From Unio delphinus (Eukaryota > Mollusca > Bivalvia > Unionida > Unionidae), in the NCBI GenBank assembly GCA_029339505.1, contig JAQISU010000163.1, positions 1,488,001 through 1,552,000 on the forward strand: 64,000 bases of DNA. The letters run 5' to 3'. This document shows positions 13,301 through 24,482 of the stretch, in pieces (the stretch's first letter is position 1; every line of letters starts with the position of its first letter). A model generated the notes under the pieces. That model was not told the DNA's origin. It saw only the letters and a program-made list of their open reading frames with translations, and did not search any database. The position numbers were made by a program, and so were the translations under genes.

Positions 13301-16300
13301 TAACTTGTGAGTGAATATAGATGTACATTTAACTTGTAAGTGAATATACATGTACATTTAACTTGTAAGTGAAAATAGATGTATATTTAACTTGTAAGTC
13401 AATATACATGTACATTTAACTTGTAAGTGAATATACATGTACATTTAACTTGTAAGTGAATAGAGATGTATATTTAACTTGTAAGTGAATATACATGTAC
13501 ATTTAACTTGTAAGTGAATATACATGTACATTTAACTTGTAAGTGAATATACATGTACATTTAACTTGTGAGTGAATATAGATGTACATTTAACTTGTAA
13601 GTGAATATACATGTATATTTAACTTGTAAGTGAATATACATGTACATTTAACTTGTGAATGAATATAGATGTATTTTTAACTTCTTTGTGTCTCATCATT
13701 ATAACTTTCATATTAATTTATATATGCATGTAGTTGCAACTTTTATATAAATTTGTATGTAATTGTAACTTGTTTGAATTTGTATGTAATTGTAACTTGT
13801 TTGAATTTGTATGTAATTGTAACTTGTTTGAATTTGTATGTAATTGTAACTTGTTTGAATTTGTATGTAATTGTAACTTGTTTGAATTTGTATGTAATTG
13901 TAACTTGTTTGAATTTGTATGTAATTGTAACTTGTTTGAATTTGTATTTAATTTTAACTTCAGTATGAATTTAGATCCAATTGCATCTTTTGTATATATT
14001 TTTTTGTAATTTTAGCTTGTTTGAATTTGGATGTAATTGTAACTTAATAAGAGAGACATTAATGCTGTTTCTGTATGTACATAATTTTGTGATTTCAAGA
14101 CTTGAACATTGACTCATCTAGCTTGAAATAACAAGGTAAAATTTCAATCACTTGCCCCATGAAGTGCTGATTGAGAATACTAATAGAAAGAATATTTAGT
14201 AAATAATATGGTCAGATATGTTCATTTAAAATCCATACTTAAGAACATTTTTGAAATTTGTTTTGATTATGCTCCTATAGAGAGAGATAGACTAGTCTCA
14301 GTTTTTGCAGTTACTTTCAACTGGTTTTAGAAATACTACAGAATAAGGTTGGAAAACAACTTTTCATGCATCAAATTTAGATTAAAATCTTAAACTTTTA
14401 TAATTAAAAAATTTCAGGGAGAATAAGAGCTTATTAACAAAAGGAAAATTGTTAGCATCTAGCTCAGAGAAGACGAGTGAAATTTGAATAGTTTTATTTT
14501 AAATACAAATAAATATAATTATGTATCCAAGTTGGTACATGATTTTGTTTTATATTTTGCTTCCAGAACTACTTCACCTTGATAAATGAAAACTACTTTC
14601 CAGTCTTGGTGACTGGTGTCGAGATGTCTGTTCAGTATGATACACAAGTTATCAACTCAACAAGGAACCAGTCAGTCTTATGGATTCCATTGCGTGAAAA
14701 GAAGAAGTATTATATTCAAATCCAAATAACATTCGACAAAGTCAACCAGCTGGGATTCATGATGTAAGTTTTACCAATTTTTATTCTTTTATTTTTGTCT
14801 TTAATTCTTTGTTGAGCCATTCTCATCAGCATGGTTGTTTTCATTTGTAAAGATGCTGCTGATGAAGAACAAATCAAAAATGAGATGATGGTAAGAGGAG
14901 AAGGGTCATCATCATATTTTGAAGCTCTTCTAGTTGTCTCTTTTTTATGAATGTTTTGGTGCCTGTCTGTGTCAGATTTACGGCAAATCTCTCCCCCCCC
15001 CCCCTCTTCAAAATGTCGTCCCTGGTCAGATGTTTGTCCATTCATCCATTTTCATTTAAAGTCCAGGAACTTAATTATGTTGCTGAAAAATGAGTCTGGC
15101 TGGTAGTATTGGTTATGTTTTGTTTGTTTGTTTGATTAGGATTTTTAATGTAGGTTTAACAGTTTTTCAGTTATATCGCTACAATGTCTGCAGTGAGGCA
15201 GTTTATAATGATGTCTAACACTGGAGCATCATGCTGCAGCAATGTAGCATGATGTCCCATCCAGTCACATTATCCTGACACCAGGCTGACCAGTCCTAAC
15301 AATAACCTCTTAATGCTGAGCTCCAAGTGAGGCAGTTGTATGTACCATTTTTGTAAGTCTTTGGTATGACTCTGCCAGGGATTTAACCCATAACCTCATG
15401 CTTCTACAGCGGACGCTCTAACCACTAGGTCACCAGAGCAGTTTATGTTGGTTAGGTAATTTAGACTTCAGTTTACTTTAGAAGTTGAACCCTCAAAATG
15501 TTCATAATGTAGGAAATTTTCTTATGACTGGTCCATACTGACATTTCAGCATCTGTCAAACTTGAAATAAAATTAGTGAATATTACAGCTTAGGTAATAC
15601 AAATATGTGGGTAGAAAATTCTATTGACGAATAGCCAGGTATGTAATCAAGTAATTGTTTTACTACATAGTGGCATTATACTCTTAGGTATTTTAATTGG
15701 TTAAAACTAGTTGATTTATTTATTATTATTTATCTACCCCTGATAAATGACATTTTTTCAGGGATTTAAAAAAATATTCTCCCCCTGATAAATGACATTT
15801 TTCCAGGGATTTTTAAAAATATATATTCTACCCCTGATAAATGACATTTTTCCAGGGATTTTTAAAAATATTCTACCCCTGATAAATGACATTTTTCCAG
15901 GGATTTTTAAAAATATAAGTTCTACCCCTGATAAATGACATTTTTCCAGGGATTTAAAAAAATATTCTACCCTGATAAATGACTTCTTTCCATGGATTTT
16001 CAAACATATTCTACTCCTGATAAATGACATTTTTCCAGGGATTTTTAAAAATATTCTACCCCTGATAAATGATATTATTCCAGGGATTTTTAAAAATATT
16101 CTACCCCTGATAAATGACATTTTTCCAGGGATTTTTAAAAATATTCTACCCCTGATAAATGACATTTTTTCCAGGGATTTTTAAAAATATGCTACCCCTG
16201 ATAAATGACATTTTTGCCAGGGAAAGCTTTTTTGATTCTTACCTTTCATTTACCTTTTCTTGTAATTACAGTGGCAACTGCCTGAACCCTATTCGATGGG

Positions 16301-18848
16301 TCCATGAAATGGTCATGTTTTTCCAGTGAGTAAAACAGTATATTGTTACCATCTAGTCTGGTTAATGTTGTATCATGCCTTGCTTTAGCCCAGATTTTTG
16401 GAAAGTGAGACATAACAGCCATCATTCTAACAATGGCAACATGTCAAAACAGTTTGTTAAGCGTTTGGTTAAAGTTTTTCATATTAATTTATTTCAACCA
16501 TATCAAGCATGAATCATTAATAAGCTAAGGCACATTAGTCTATGATGTACTGACTTGCTCCTTTGAGCTTGTGATCTAAGTTAAGATTGATGAAATTACG
16601 CATTAAGGTTTTGGTTAGAAAAGTTATTTTTTTGCATATTCGGCCAAATCCTTTTGTGGAATTTCTTGATTTTGTGAACCTAAGACAGTCTTTTCCAATC
16701 TTAGGGTGTTAAAAATGAGAGAACTTTAGTTTTTGTATATTGTCTAATTTGAACTTTGCATTAATAAAATAGAAGATGCATATAATGCAGAAAGAATGTT
16801 TAATTTATGATAAATAGAAATATGCAATAAGTACAAAAATATATTATTTTGTTGAGTATTTGTAAATTTTGTTTCTTTGTTTCATTCAAATATTATTGTA
16901 CAGAGATACAACTACTGGCAATGAAGTCATCACATCTGTGTCAAGTCTGCATCAAGAAAAAGAATGCCATAGTTTGTAAGGATTTACAAATCGTCTGGTG
17001 GTTTAATGGATCTGATTCCATATTTCCATAATTATAAAGACTCTTGATGATGGAACTTTAGAGCTAGCATGAAATTAACAATGTTTGAACTCTTTTGATG
17101 AACTCTTTTAACATTTTTATTACATTTTCATTTAACATTTTTTGTTATGCATTTTTGCATTTGCAGTCTTCATTTTATTTCAAAATGCATTGATCATATA
17201 TTTTTCATTTAACCTTTTTTTTTTACATTCATTTTGCATCTTGATTTTATTTCACTGGGAAATGTACTTGTTCCATTGTTTGTGCTCTCAGATATATTCT
17301 CTGAGTTGAGTTAAACAGGAGAACTTGATAAAACTGCTGACCCTGTATGATTGGTTACTTGTGCATGTAGAATGTAGGGGTCAAACCCTGAACATGCAAG
17401 AAAGAGCAACATGAGCTGGTAGCCACTGTGATATGCAGGTCCCAACTGGTCAAAGTTATGTATTGAGCAATGTTATTTATGAGATCTATTGTATTAATAC
17501 AAATCACCTAATGAGTGTATGATGTGATGAAAAATTGACAGGTGTAGTAATTCAGACTGTTCCAGTTTATAGCACAGCGCATAATCAGTCCCAATACAAT
17601 CTCACTAGTCATGATGATTAGTCCCAATGCATCCCCATTTTAATCTCAGTAGTTATAATCAATCCCACTATATATTGACTGCAGTCTCACTAGTCATGAT
17701 TAGTCCCAAAACATTTCCACTTTAATCTCAGTAGTCTTAATCAATCCCAATATATATCTACTGCAGTGCAGTCTCACTTGTCATAATGATTAGTCCCAAT
17801 GCATCCCCACTGAAGTCTCAGTAATCATAATCAGTCCCAATAGTACATTTTCAATGCAATCACAATAGTCCTGATAATTAGTCCCAATAGATCTCCTCAG
17901 CATTGTCAGTAATTATTATAATCAGTCCCAATGCATCACCACTGCCTTCTCAGTAGAACTGACTACCACAAAAAATCTTCTATCATAGTATTTCTGAATA
18001 AAGAAATACAAACCTGACCCATCCATATCTCAATGAAGAGCAAACCTTGATTAGAATGCATGAATTGCCAGTGTCCAATAACAGTAGAACATATTCTTGT
18101 AAATTGTTACAGCTTCCATCCGTTGAAAAGTTTTTTGATGTGAACTTAGTTTATAAGCTTTCTGATGACAAGAATCTTAGAATGTGATCGATATAACAGA
18201 TTCTTGCCATATGTTTTAAGGAATTAATATATTTTAATTTTATCATTTGTTCCATTTAAACGTACATCATACTATGGAAAGGCAATGTTAAAAAATATAA
18301 ATGCCAGGATACCCCGGATTACTCAAATAGTTCATATGAAAATGATTTAAAAAATTCTAAATAATATCCTCTATGTTAAAGGTGTTTTGTTTGTCTCCCA
18401 GGTATGTTTTACTAGAACTGTTACAGCACTTAAGTACATTTGAAAACAAATCTCATCTTTAAATTTCGTCTATCTTTTTGTATTACTACAGTTTATTAAG
18501 AAGGATTTATCTGCCTACAACAATTTGTCCATCATGTGTCGATAGTCTGTCAAAAATTGCTATTTTAAACTTACTTAAAAATCCCTGCAGACCAGTTTTT
18601 GACAAAGATTGTTACATAGCAGCCTGGAATGTAGGGGTTTTAAACATACAAATGGTGCCAGTTGAGATATATCTCAACGATGTATGACTATCTCCTTTTC
18701 TAGTTATTGTTTTTTCAATTATATTTTTATTACACACAGACTCACAGCTTCATATACCTTCCTGGGGCATGCAGAACAGACAACCTTAACTACATTCCAG
18801 TTTGTCAGCTGCTATGGAGGAAATGAAACCTATTTGTCCAGAACTTGA
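7342..18848 (+). CDS. TMEM106: TMEM106-family type II lysosomal/endosomal membrane protein, six coding exons
   Basis: Coding exons: 7342-7534, 8764-8827, 10593-10758, 14567-14763, 16272-16325 and 18740-18848. All have AG/GT borders and join in phase to 783 nt (260 aa; human TMEM106B is 274). The start is the first ATG in the open frame (MFKKDC). The cytosolic N-terminus has a CPTC zinc-binding pair at residues 53-56, then a basic stretch (KRLKPRR, 79-85), one membrane segment at about 87-109, and a luminal beta-rich domain of the LEA2-like TMEM106 type. N-glycosylation sequons lie near residues 130, 171 and 175. The last exon ends with the family signature TFLGHAEQ and a single Cys before NET, as in vertebrate TMEM106 proteins. 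Vertebrate members act in lysosome size, acidification and transport. Unlike TMEM106B/C, it has no N-terminal Gly for myristoylation. Introns 2-5 are loaded with minisatellites. Confidence 0.92.
7920..8155 (+). mobile_element. SINE family 2, copy in TMEM106 intron 1
   Basis: Plus-oriented copy. A B-box-like 'gggttcaatcc' sits at about 7945-7955, followed by a body shared with three other copies: 'taagatgttagtgttagga', 'ggtgtcaggataatatgact' and '...actgccacagtgcagacat'. The A-box side is worn. The other copies are at about 15150-15441, 37312-37620 and 51950-52115. Confidence 0.7.
8522..8645. repeat. 62-bp tandem dimer
   Basis: Two nearly identical units beginning 'tccgaattaatagttg' at 8522 and 8584, in intron 1 of the TMEM106-like gene. 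Confidence 0.85.
9891..9945. repeat. 17-bp minisatellite, about 3 copies
   Basis: Unit 'cacaattcctgttatga', with a/g variants at the end. Intron 2 of the TMEM106-like gene. Confidence 0.75.
9991..10343. repeat. 35-bp minisatellite, about 10 copies
   Basis: Each unit contains 'gacaattgatactctgtttg' followed by 'gatacatttgtacaa'. Copies differ by one to three bases; one has an extra 'tt'. Intron 2 of the TMEM106-like gene. Because 35 is not a multiple of 3, each strand shows overlapping repetitive frames that are not genes. Confidence 0.92.
12044..12427. repeat. 48-bp minisatellite, 8 copies
   Basis: Exactly eight units of 48 bp, with words 'acaacttttaaagaag' and 'tttcattattttgtattgcc'. 48 is divisible by 3, so both strands carry long repetitive open frames. 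The array is intronic (intron 3 of the TMEM106-like gene). Confidence 0.95.
12601..12975. repeat. 75-bp minisatellite, 5 copies
   Basis: Units begin 'ctgtagaaaccttggatc' at 12601, 12676, 12751, 12826 and 12901 and are almost identical, with one t/a change (cttctg to cttatg) in the later units. The part 'aatttagatgtaattgtaac' recurs in the neighbouring 27-bp array. Intron 3. Confidence 0.95.
13078..13680. repeat. 29-bp minisatellite, about 21 copies
   Basis: Unit 'gaatatacatgtacattt' plus 'aacttgtaagt'. Variants (agatg/acatg, tgagt/taagt) occur in runs, as expected of unequal exchange. Intron 3. Confidence 0.94.
13750..13965. repeat. 27-bp minisatellite, about 8 copies
   Basis: Unit 'aatttgtatgtaattgtaac' plus 'ttgtttg'. 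Nine-residue periodic frames (VCNCNLFEF) arise from the period of 27 and are not genes. Intron 3. Confidence 0.94.
15150..15441 (-). mobile_element. SINE family 2, copy in TMEM106 intron 4
   Basis: Minus-oriented. The tRNA-like head is at the right: the reverse complement of 15413-15433 gives an A-box-like 'TGACCTAGTGGTTAGAG', and the reverse complement of about 15384-15394 gives a B-box-like GGTTAAATCC. The body shares 'atcctgacaccaggctgacc' and 'cctaacaataacctcttaat' with the other copies. Confidence 0.75.
15735..16225. repeat. 45-48-bp minisatellite, about 10-11 copies
   Basis: Unit 'cccctgataaatgacatttt' then 'tccagggatttttaaaaata'. Unit length varies through A/T run changes. It ends about 45 bp before exon 5 of the TMEM106-like gene. 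Confidence 0.93.
17570..17960. repeat. Degenerate tandem repeat of about 60 bp
   Basis: Recurring words 'agtcccaatgcatccccact', 'tctcagtagtcataatc' and 'aatcagtcccaatac' with indels. Intron 5 of the TMEM106-like gene. Confidence 0.65.
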
Positions 18849-19019
18849 TGATAAATACATTGCCATGCATGTCTTGCCTTTGGAAGAAGAACTAATTATC
18901 CTAGATCTAACAAGTCATAAGTTGAAATCCTTCAACTACATTTAGAACTGGTTCATGTTTTGTGTGACATTGATCAAGGACACAGTAATCACTGGAAAAA
19001 AAAATAATTGTCTTCTGGA

Positions 19020-19705
19020 CTACTAACAAATATTTGTTAATGAATTCATTTATCTCCTGGACTACTAACAAATATTTGTTAATGAATTCATTTATCTCCT
19101 GGACTACTAACAAATATTTGTTAATGAATTCATTTATCTCCTTAATTACTGACAAGTATTTGTTAATGAATTCATTTATTTCCTGGATTATTGACAAGTA
19201 CTTGTTAATGAATTCATTTATCTCCTGGATTATTAGCAAAGATTTGTTAATGAATTCATTTATCTTCTGGATTATTGGCAAGTATTTGTTAATGAATTCA
19301 TTTATCTCCTGGATTATTAGCAAAGATTTGTTAATGAATTCATTTATCTTCTGGATTATTGGCAATTATTTGTTAATGAATTCATTTATCTCCTGGATTA
19401 TTGGCAGGTATTTCTTAATGAATTCATTTATTTCCTGGATTATAGACAAGTATTTGTAAATGAATTTATCTCCTGGATTATTGACAAATATTTGTTAATG
19501 AATTCATTTATCTCCTGGATTGCTGACAAGTATTTGTTAATGAATTCATTTATCTCCTGGATTACTGACAAGTATTTGTTAATGAATTCATTTATCTCCT
19601 GGATTGCTGACAAGTATTTGTTAATGAATTCATTTATCTCCTGGATTACTGACAAGTATTTGTTAATGAATTTACTTATCTACTCAACTACTGACAAGTC
19701 TTTGT
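19020..19705. repeat. 42-bp minisatellite, about 16 copies
   Basis: Unit 'ttgttaatgaattcatttat' plus 'ctcctggattactgacaagt'. 42 is divisible by 3 (14 codons), so long periodic open frames occur on both strands. Right-hand copies alternate two variants (attgctgac / attactgac), a simple higher-order pattern. Confidence 0.95.
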
Positions 19706-21339
19706 TAAGAAACTTGCTTTTCCTGGACTTCTGATGAGACTTTGATAACAAACTCGCTTTTCCTGGACTTCTGATGAGACTTTGATAACAAATTTATTTC
19801 TTGATTTTATTGATATATGCATGTTGATATTTCAGTAGGTATGCACTATACACCATAAAGGAAAACAATTATCACAATTTAAAAAATCTTTGAACAAATT
19901 CCAGATAAATGTTGAACCTTGAAAAATATATACTTCTGTAATGTAGATTGTCAAACTTATGTAAATATTCATTTGTCTAAGTCTTATCTGATGTTTCACC
20001 AATTCAAGTCTTTCAGTTACATAGATGGTCCTATTGTGGATTTTGGCAATAAAATTCAGTTTGGATTTATAGCCCTAATGCCTTTACATGAAAAAGTAAT
20101 TTATGCCAAATCACCTGAATAATACTGAATCTTGATGGTCTTAAACATCATTGGATGCCTTGAAAACTAGACAATATCAACAATTTCTTCTTCAAACTGA
20201 CAAACACAGGCATTTTTATGTATAAAACTTAATCCATTGTTAATATGCATCATTTATGGGTAAACCAATTTCAGTCTACAACTGGACGACTAGATTTGAT
20301 AATGTCACCATTATAAACAAAATAAGTCAACATCATGCTATGTCAGATACGATAGGCAATCCTTATGTGATATTATTCTAGATTACTTTGCTTCCAATAT
20401 AAATATATGGTATACAAAATGAAGGAACAAGGTCAAGCATGTTGTTTATGATAGTTATACAAACATATTAAATTTCAAACTTCTCAGATCTGCTTCAAAT
20501 AGCTGGTCTACCTAACTTCATGCGTCCTCTAATCAGATTATTCGCCATGCACAAATGTAATTGTTGTTAGGTTAGTCACTAGAGGAAGATAAAGAATGCA
20601 TGACATCCCTACTTTTGGAGTACTCCCAAAAATGAACAAAGTTATGAGTGGCTTTACTAACTGAATTAAAAGGTGGCACATCTGAATTCTGAACTGAATA
20701 TTTGAATGTCAATTAAAACTAACATCTTGATTATTTTAAACAATGTTTAATGTCAGTTTTTGTAACAAATCATTTCCTTCCTTCCAAACTTTGGTTAGAT
20801 TGGTAGAAAGGTGAAATGTATGCAAAATGGTTACATTGGAGTTTTAAGTCTAGGATCCAGTGATCTGATTTGCTGAAACATATGTCTGATATTAAATTGA
20901 CCAATTGAATGTCACAAGTCAAAACTTAAATTTAAGATGTGCAAGTGGGGAAGTTGGGAATGTGACTAAGATTTCCAAAATGGCCTATTTGCAAGATCTG
21001 TAATATATAAGCTGAAATGACTGGATGTTAACTCAGCATGTCAGACATTTGACATATTGTGCTCTTTTGTTGTACAGTGCAGTTATTTAGGCATTTTTTT
21101 CCCATATTATTCAGTGATTCCTTAGGCTCAAATTAAAGTAAAGGAGAATGATCACTGTAACAAATCAAACCTTACTCTCATCATCAAGTTTATTTTAAGG
21201 AGCTGGTTTAAACAAATTACAAAAAGGAAAACAAAAAAAATCCCAATTCAAAATTACAGTACCTTCTTTAGAAATGTGGCTGGAAAAGTACAACCTTCAC
21301 TTTTTACCAATACTAGTCTGATTCTTTTTCCTTGGAAGG

Positions 21340-21522
21340 TATTATTGGTGGCGGAAGAACCCAGAAAACCCCCGGAAAGAACCACCAACCCATGAGAAGT
21401 TACCGGCAAGCTTTCTCATATACCCACATTAGCCGAGCCTGAGACTTGAACTCATGCAGACAGAGGAAAGATGGCAGTGATCCGTAATGGTGAGCGATTT
21501 AGACCATTCGGGCACTCGGGGC
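21340..21522 (-). mobile_element. SINE family 1, older copy
   Basis: Shares with 5807-6049 the words 'ggaagaaccc', 'ggaaagaaccacc', 'gcaagctttctca', 'acccacatt', 'gagact.gaac' and the A-box complement 'gatttagaccattcgggcactcgggg'-like end. It lacks the T-rich tail end, has a 12-bp internal duplication ('acccagaaaaccccc'), and shows no clear target duplication. Confidence 0.75.
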
Positions 21523-21559
21523 CCCTGTTGCTGGAATAAGAACATTGTTATATTGTTGT

Positions 21560-22115
21560 TCCTGCAGTAAGAACTTGATTGCATTGTTGTTACTGCCATA
21601 AGAACCTTACTACATTTATACTGCTGCCATAAGAACCTTACTACATTTATATTGCTGCTCTAAGAAACTTACTACATTTATATTTTCTGCCATAAGAACC
21701 TTGCTACATTTATATTGCTGCCAAAAGAACCTTACTACATTTATATTGCTGCCATAAGAACCTTACTACATTTATATTGATGCCAAATGAACCTTACTAC
21801 ATTTATATTGCTGCCATAAGAACCTTACTACATTTATGTTGCTGCCATAAGAACCTTATTACATTTATATTGCTACCATAAGAACCTTATTACATTTATA
21901 TTGCTGCCATAAGAACCTTACTACATTTATATTTTCTGCCATAAGAACCTTACTACATTTATATTGCTGCCAAAAGAACCTTACATTTATATTGCATTTA
22001 TATTGCTGCCATAAGAACCTTACTACATTTATATTGCATTTATATTGCTGCCATAAGAACCTTACTACATTTATATTGCATTTATATTGCTGCCATAAGA
22101 ACCTTACAACATATA
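21560..22115. repeat. 31-bp minisatellite, about 17 copies
   Basis: Unit 'cataagaaccttactacatt' plus 'tatattgctgc'. In the last third a longer form occurs, with 'tatattgcattta' added (about 43 bp), so two period classes coexist. Confidence 0.92.
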
Positions 22116-23099
22116 TAACATTGACATACACTGTAGAAGGAATCAATAAAACAAACAACATAGACCCTGATCTGCCAAGGCATTATGGTTGTGTTGTTTG
22201 CAGTTGGTCCAGACTTGTAATATGGTACAGTAACTCCAATTTATAATGGGCATTTAAGGACAGTTTAATTACGTCCTTTGAATATTGTCCTTTATCAGAT
22301 ATTTTTATTTATATTTATTATATTTTATTAGAGATAAGGAAAGAGGTTCTTAAATGCTCTGTATAAACAAGTGTTCTTTATATGGAGGTGTTTGCTCAAG
22401 CAGGTTTTACTGTATAGTTTTGAATGTAGCTGCAGTGCAATGCTCAGCATGCCATGGTAACTCACATACTTTTTGGTGATACTCTGAATGTGGCACCAAT
22501 TTTAATGGATTTCATGGATGCTGAGTTTAATAGACTGGTCATAGACTAAATAGCTTACCTTCAGCCATGGGCTATCAGTTGTATGCTTATAAGTACAAGT
22601 TTGTTACCATTACCAACTACTGACAAGATTGTCATTAAATATTCCATGCATCTGAATTGAAAATGGTCAGATATCTGACATGGTCAAAATGATGAAAATC
22701 TTATTACCACTACTAATCCAGAATGGATGTTTATAAAGACATGTGGTGATATTGTAAATCTGGTTATTTCTGTCTTCAAAATGGATCCCCATAGCAACAG
22801 ATTTTCGCTAAAACACTTATTACATCTAGTAGGTCCTCAGTGAAAATAGTGCCCCATGGACATCAATTATGTCCACTGTGATAGCCATCATTTAAATCTT
22901 GTTACAACTGAATGGATGGTCACATCGCCATTGGATTTCACCTAAAAAAATTATTGGTTGTTGGGCGTAAATGAAAATGGTGATTATTAGACTGACATCG
23001 TAGCCATCAGGAATAATTATGATGTGTAGTTGTTCATAAACAACCTCCAGTATGGTTGCCAATGTTTATTCATTTCAAAATCTTACTATTGTTACTTCT

Positions 23100-23630
23100 C
23101 AATAAAGCCGGTCATATAGACGGGATTTTCACTAAAAGGCTTCTGATGATGTTTGGTTGGTCATATAGATATGGGATTAACAATAACAGGCTTCTGATGT
23201 CTGGATGGTCATATTGACATGGAATTTACACTAAAAGGTTTCTCATATCTGTCTGGTCATTCAGACATGAGATTTTCAATAAGCATCTGATGTCTGGATG
23301 GTCATACAGACATGGAATTTTTGCTAAAAGGCTTCTGATGTCTGGATGGTCATACAGACATGGAATTTTTGCTAAAAGGCTTCTGATGTCTGGATGGTCA
23401 TACAGACATGGAATTTTTGCTAAAAGGCTTCTGATGTCTGGATGGTCATACAGACATGGAATTTTTGCTAAAAGGCTTCTGATGTCTGGATGGTCATACA
23501 GACATGGAATTTTTGCTAAAAGGCTTCTGATGTCTGGATGGTCATACAGACATGGAATTTTTGCTTAAAGGTTTCTGATGTCTGGATGGTCAGACAGACA
23601 TGGGATTTACATTAAAAGATTTCTAATGAT
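23100..23630. repeat. 48-bp minisatellite with a homogenised core
   Basis: Six units from 23290 to about 23580 are virtually identical ('ttctgatgtctggatggtca', 'tacagacatggaatttttgc', 'taaaaggc'). Flanking units at 23100-23290 and 23580-23630 are much more diverged. The 16-residue periodic frame (MSGWSYRHGIFAKRLL) is a by-product. Confidence 0.93.
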
Positions 23631-24079
23631 GGGTTGGTTGTTTCGAAATGGGGTTTGTATTAAAAGGCTTCTAATGATGACTTGCTGGTCTTAAAGTGAA
23701 CTTATTGGTGGTCAGATCTACAATATGATGATCATGGCAACCATCTTGATAATCACGTTATAAGTTCTTACTATAATGGGTAGTCATATCAACAATAGGC
23801 CTTTCAGTCAAATTCTTCATTTAGTTGCTCTTAAATGAAAATGAGGCCATTTAAACCTCCAATATGGCAGCTCTGCTAGCCATCTTTACAATCTTTTCCA
23901 AAGCTATAGAGGTTATGTATTTGTTTTTATTAAAAGGCTTATGAAATATATTTTGTCTGGAACGAAATAGGATCTTATCAGACCTCCAACAGGATGGCCA
24001 TCTTGAATATCTTGTTCCAACTATTTAAGGGACGGTCATTAGGATTGCATCTTGAGCACATTATCACTGGTATCCCACT

Positions 24080-24412
24080 AAAATGCGGATTAACATAATG
24101 CTGGGAAATAATGAACACATATGTGGACTAGCATAATAATGCTGGGAAATAATGAACACAAATGTGGATTAGCATAATAATGCTGGGAAATAATGAACAC
24201 ACACACACATGTGGATTAGTATAATAATACTGGGAAATAATGAACACAAATGTAGATTATCATAAAAATGCTGGGAGATAATGAACACACAAATGTGGAT
24301 TAGCATAATAATGCTAGGAAATAATGAACACACAAATGTGGATTAGCATAATAATGCTGAGAAATAATGAACATACAAATGTGGATTAGCATTATAGTGC
24401 TGGGAAATATAG
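24080..24412. repeat. 40-48-bp minisatellite, about 8 copies
   Basis: Unit 'aatgtggattagcataataa' plus 'tgctgggaaataatgaacac', with a variable (ac)n spacer between units. It ends about 70 bp before the DNA transposon. Confidence 0.88.
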
Positions 24413-24482
24413 CGAAATCCAGAATGGAAATTGTACATTACTGCTCTTTTCTCGTTTGTTACTTGAGCAATTGATAAACACT

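Larger units (their letters stand above)
18849..24482. other. Sequence downstream of the TMEM106-like gene: possible 3' UTR and repeats
   Basis: The 3' end of the TMEM106 transcript is not certain. One AATAAA is at 20048-20053, beyond the 42-bp array. Between the separately listed arrays I see only AT-rich sequence. 22640-23100 has diffuse repetition of words such as 'atcttgttaca', 'gccatc' and 'ggtcatatag', which seem to be worn outliers of the 48-bp array that follows. Confidence 0.4.

Noticed and set aside
18478..18687. 69-codon frame in the last TMEM106 intron
   Set aside because: The six exons already give a complete, in-phase protein. This frame would break the conserved junction and has no family match.
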